Source: Streptomyces olivoverticillatus (GTDB lineage Bacteria; Actinomycetota; Actinomycetes; Streptomycetales; Streptomycetaceae). Taken from it: a stretch of 64,000 nucleotides of DNA. Below, in pieces: positions 62,151 to 64,000 of this stretch. Every line of letters begins with the position of its first letter. Position 1 is the stretch's first letter. Both the position numbers and the translations under genes were made by a program. The notes below the pieces were generated by a model. That model searched no databases. It worked only from the letters and a program-made list of their open reading frames with translations, and had not been told where the DNA came from. The stretch spans positions 419,973-483,972 of the forward strand of contig NZ_JACHJH010000001.1 in assembly GCF_014203555.1 (NCBI RefSeq). The letters run 5' to 3'.

Positions 62151-64000
62151 CGGCGAAGGCCGGGCGCCGCACCCCGCCGGCCCTGGCGATCCCGGCCGCG
62201 GCGGCGGTGGCGTTCCTCTTCCTGCCCCTGGCGGGGGTCCTGGCGCGCACCCCGTGGAGCACCCTGGCCGACCGCCTGTCGTCACCCGAGGTGCTGCAGG
62301 CGCTCACCCTGTCCCTGACGGTCTCGGCGTGGGCGCTCGTGCTCTCCCTCGTGCTGGGCGTCCCGCTGGCGTGGCTGCTGGCCCGCGTGGAGTTCCCGGG
62401 CAAGGCGCTGGTCCGCTGCCTGGTGATGCTGCCGATGGTGCTCCCGCCGACGGTCGCGGGCGTCGCGCTCCTTCAGGGCTACGGGCGGCGGGGCATCGCG
62501 GGCCCGTGGCTGGAGGCGTGGTTCGGCATCACGCTGCCGTTCACCACCCCCGCGGCCGTACTGGCCTCCGCCTTCGTCTCCATGCCCTTCCTCGTCATCA
62601 GCCTGGAAGGCGCGCTGGCGGGCCTGCACCCCCGCTACGAGGAGACGGCCACCTCCCTGGGCGCGAGCCCGCTGCGGGTCTTCGGCACGATCACGCTCCC
62701 CATGGTCGCTCCGGGCCTCATCGCGGGCACCGCCCTGTGCTGGGCCCGCGCGCTGGGCGAGTTCGGCGCGACGATCACCTTCGCGGGCAATCTCCCGGGC
62801 ACCACCCAGACCCTGCCGCTCCAGGTCTACCTCCTCCTCCAAGAGGACCCTGAAGGCGCGACGGCGGTCTCGCTGCTGCTCCTGGCCATCGCCGTCACGG
62901 TCCTGCTCACGCTGCGCGGCCGCTGGATCCAGCCGCCGGCGCTCGGGAGGAAGCAGGGCGCCGACGGCAGTGCGGCAAGCGAGGTGGCGGCACCGGAGCC
63001 GGCCCCGCACCCCGGCCCCGCCCTCGACGCCGACCCCGAGCCACACCCCTTGCGGACCACCGTCACCGGCGCCGTCGACGCGGCGCTCGACGTCCCGGCA
63101 GGCACGACCATCGCCGTGGTGGGCCCCAACGGCGCGGGCAAGACGACGCTCCTGCGCGCCCTGCTGGGCCTCACCGACCGGGCCGGAGCGAGCCCGCTCC
63201 AGGTGGGCACCCAGGACCTGACCGGCACGCCCCCGCACCGGCGGCGCATCGCCTGGGTCCCGCAGGACGGCGCCCTCTTCCCGCACTTGACGGCCCTCGC
63301 CAACACCGCCTACGGGCTGCGCGCCCAGGGCGTCCCCGCGCACCGAGCCCGCCGGGAGGCCCGCATCTGGCTGGACCGCCTGGCCGTGGGCGGCCTCGCC
63401 CACCGCAAACCCGCCCACCTCAGCGGCGGCCAGGCCCAGCGGGTGGCCCTCGCCAGAGCCCTGGCTGCCCGCCCCCGTCTGCTCCTGCTGGACGAGCCGC
63501 TGGCCGCCCTGGACCAGTCCACCCGCGCGCACGTCCGGCACGCGCTCCGCGCCCACCTGGCCGCCTTCCCCGGCGTCTGCCTGATCGTCACCCACGACCC
63601 CGTGGAAGCCCTCTCCCTGGCGGACGACGTCCTCGTCCTGGAAGAGGGCCGCACCGTGCAGTACGCCCCGCCCGCCGAGCTCACCCGGCACCCCCGCTCC
63701 CCCTGGGTGGCCCGCATGCTGGGGCGCAACGCCTGGCCCGGCGAGAGCACCGCCCATGGCACCCTGCTCCTCGCCGGGGGAACGGACCTCGTCTGCGGCG
63801 ACCCCCTCCCCCGCGCCGCCACCGCCGGCCTGGCCGTGGTCGCCCCCGAAGCCGTCTCCCTGCACGTCGGCCGCCCCGCCGCAGGCAGCCCGCGCAACGT
63901 CTGGGAAGGCACCGTCCGGGAGATCACCGCGCAGGGCGCACGGCTGCGCGTCCAGGTGGACGCCGCGACGGACGTCGTAGCGGAGATCACCCCGCAGGCG
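62147..64000 (+). CDS. modBC: Fused molybdate ABC transporter permease-ATPase (ModB-ModC), truncated by window end
   Basis: One open frame of at least 618 codons, read here directly from the sequence. Residues 1-265 are a ModB permease with about five helices and the EAA loop (EETATSLGASPLRVFGTITLP). A Pro/Glu-rich linker (about 268-305) leads to a ModC ATPase: Walker A GPNGAGKTT at about 326, signature LSGGQAQRVALARAL, Walker B LLLLDEPLAALD, and the switch His in IVTHDP. A TOBE-like region (WEGTVREITAQGARLRV) begins before the window stops. The start GTG overlaps the modA stop. No stop codon separates the two halves. Confidence 0.9.
   Translation, partial: MTAKAGRRTPPALAIPAAAAVAFLFLPLAGVLARTPWSTLADRLSSPEVLQALTLSLTVSAWALVLSLVLGVPLAWLLARVEFPGKALVRCLVMLPMVLPPTVAGVALLQGYGRRGIAGPWLEAWFGITLPFTTPAAVLASAFVSMPFLVISLEGALAGLHPRYEETATSLGASPLRVFGTITLPMVAPGLIAGTALCWARALGEFGATITFAGNLPGTTQTLPLQVYLLLQEDPEGATAVSLLLLAIAVTVLLTLRGRWIQPPALGRKQGADGSAASEVAAPEPAPHPGPALDADPEPHPLRTTVTGAVDAALDVPAGTTIAVVGPNGAGKTTLLRALLGLTDRAGASPLQVGTQDLTGTPPHRRRIAWVPQDGALFPHLTALANTAYGLRAQGVPAHRARREARIWLDRLAVGGLAHRKPAHLSGGQAQRVALARALAARPRLLLLDEPLAALDQSTRAHVRHALRAHLAAFPGVCLIVTHDPVEALSLADDVLVLEEGRTVQYAPPAELTRHPRSPWVARMLGRNAWPGESTAHGTLLLAGGTDLVCGDPLPRAATAGLAVVAPEAVSLHVGRPAAGSPRNVWEGTVREITAQGARLRVQVDAATDVVAEITPQA

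Noticed and set aside
1..64000. Hundreds of long open frames antisense to, or in other frames of, the genes listed
   Set aside because: At over 70 % GC stop codons are rare, so long spurious frames are expected. Their products are Arg/Pro/Ala/Gly-rich without domains and they lie opposite clearly recognised genes.

Overview
This is a high-GC (about 70-75 %) actinobacterial chromosome segment, almost certainly from a Streptomyces. Several lines of evidence agree: a DasR regulator with its dre operators, a sigR-rsrA pair with the SigR-type promoter, a WblC/WhiB7-type regulator with an AT-hook, a CatR-katA divergon, mycoredoxin, AdnAB, and a nrdAB operon with tandem NrdR-like boxes and a cobalamin riboswitch. 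Genes are tightly packed, often overlap by 1-8 bases, and nearly all look like conserved core genes. I see no prophage, insertion sequence, CRISPR array or biosynthetic gene cluster.

Layout. 1-4.2 kb: dre sites, dasR, then a SPASM-type protein that has lost the radical-SAM cysteines (a perfect dre core lies just before its promoter), then a DUF3311 protein and a sodium:solute symporter. 4.3-8.0 kb: NrdR-like boxes, B12 riboswitch and class Ia ribonucleotide reductase nrdAB. 8.1-9.9 kb: a DGPF-domain protein paired with an ECF42-type sigma factor. 9.9-14.5 kb (minus strand): def, a TPR protein, and two overlapping membrane HD/HD-GYP proteins. 14.7-16.6 kb: rsrA, sigR (two starts plus a SigR promoter) and an alpha/beta hydrolase. 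16.6-23.1 kb: SRAP protein, M50-like peptidase, aroA, rsgA, an SMR exporter, a TetR regulator, hisN and a CBS protein. 23.2-25.3 kb: katA and catR. 25.4-27.9 kb: two identical initiator tRNA genes flanking a large Sel1-repeat protein.

27.9-43.7 kb: UPF0182 membrane protein, PPA1309-family protein, PDZ/S16 protease, moaE, an SDR, Zincin_2 metalloprotease with a Nudix hydrolase, three consecutive AIM24-domain genes (the first fused to TerD), an M48-like peptidase, and an E1/ThiF-like protein overlapping an ABC1 kinase. 43.7-47.6 kb: a zinc-finger protein, the wblC operon with a long leader (a well-translated 101-codon leader ORF, a hairpin over its stop codon, and an intrinsic terminator before wblC), and uvrD2. 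47.7-57.5 kb: mycoredoxin with a perfect SigR promoter, nudC, an M20 peptidase and the adnA-adnB helicase-nuclease pair. 57.6-64 kb: an alkyltransferase-like protein, a large membrane/pseudokinase/LPG-synthase-like fusion, and a molybdate operon (HTH-TOBE regulator, modA, and a fused modB-modC running off the end).

A theme is redox and genome maintenance: RNR, SigR/RsrA with mycoredoxin, catalase, three UvrD-type helicases, SRAP and ATL DNA-repair proteins. The most unusual items are the cysteine-less radical-SAM homologue under a probable DasR operator, the wblC leader with its overlapping partner gene, the TerD/AIM24 cluster, and the pseudokinase-flippase fusion.
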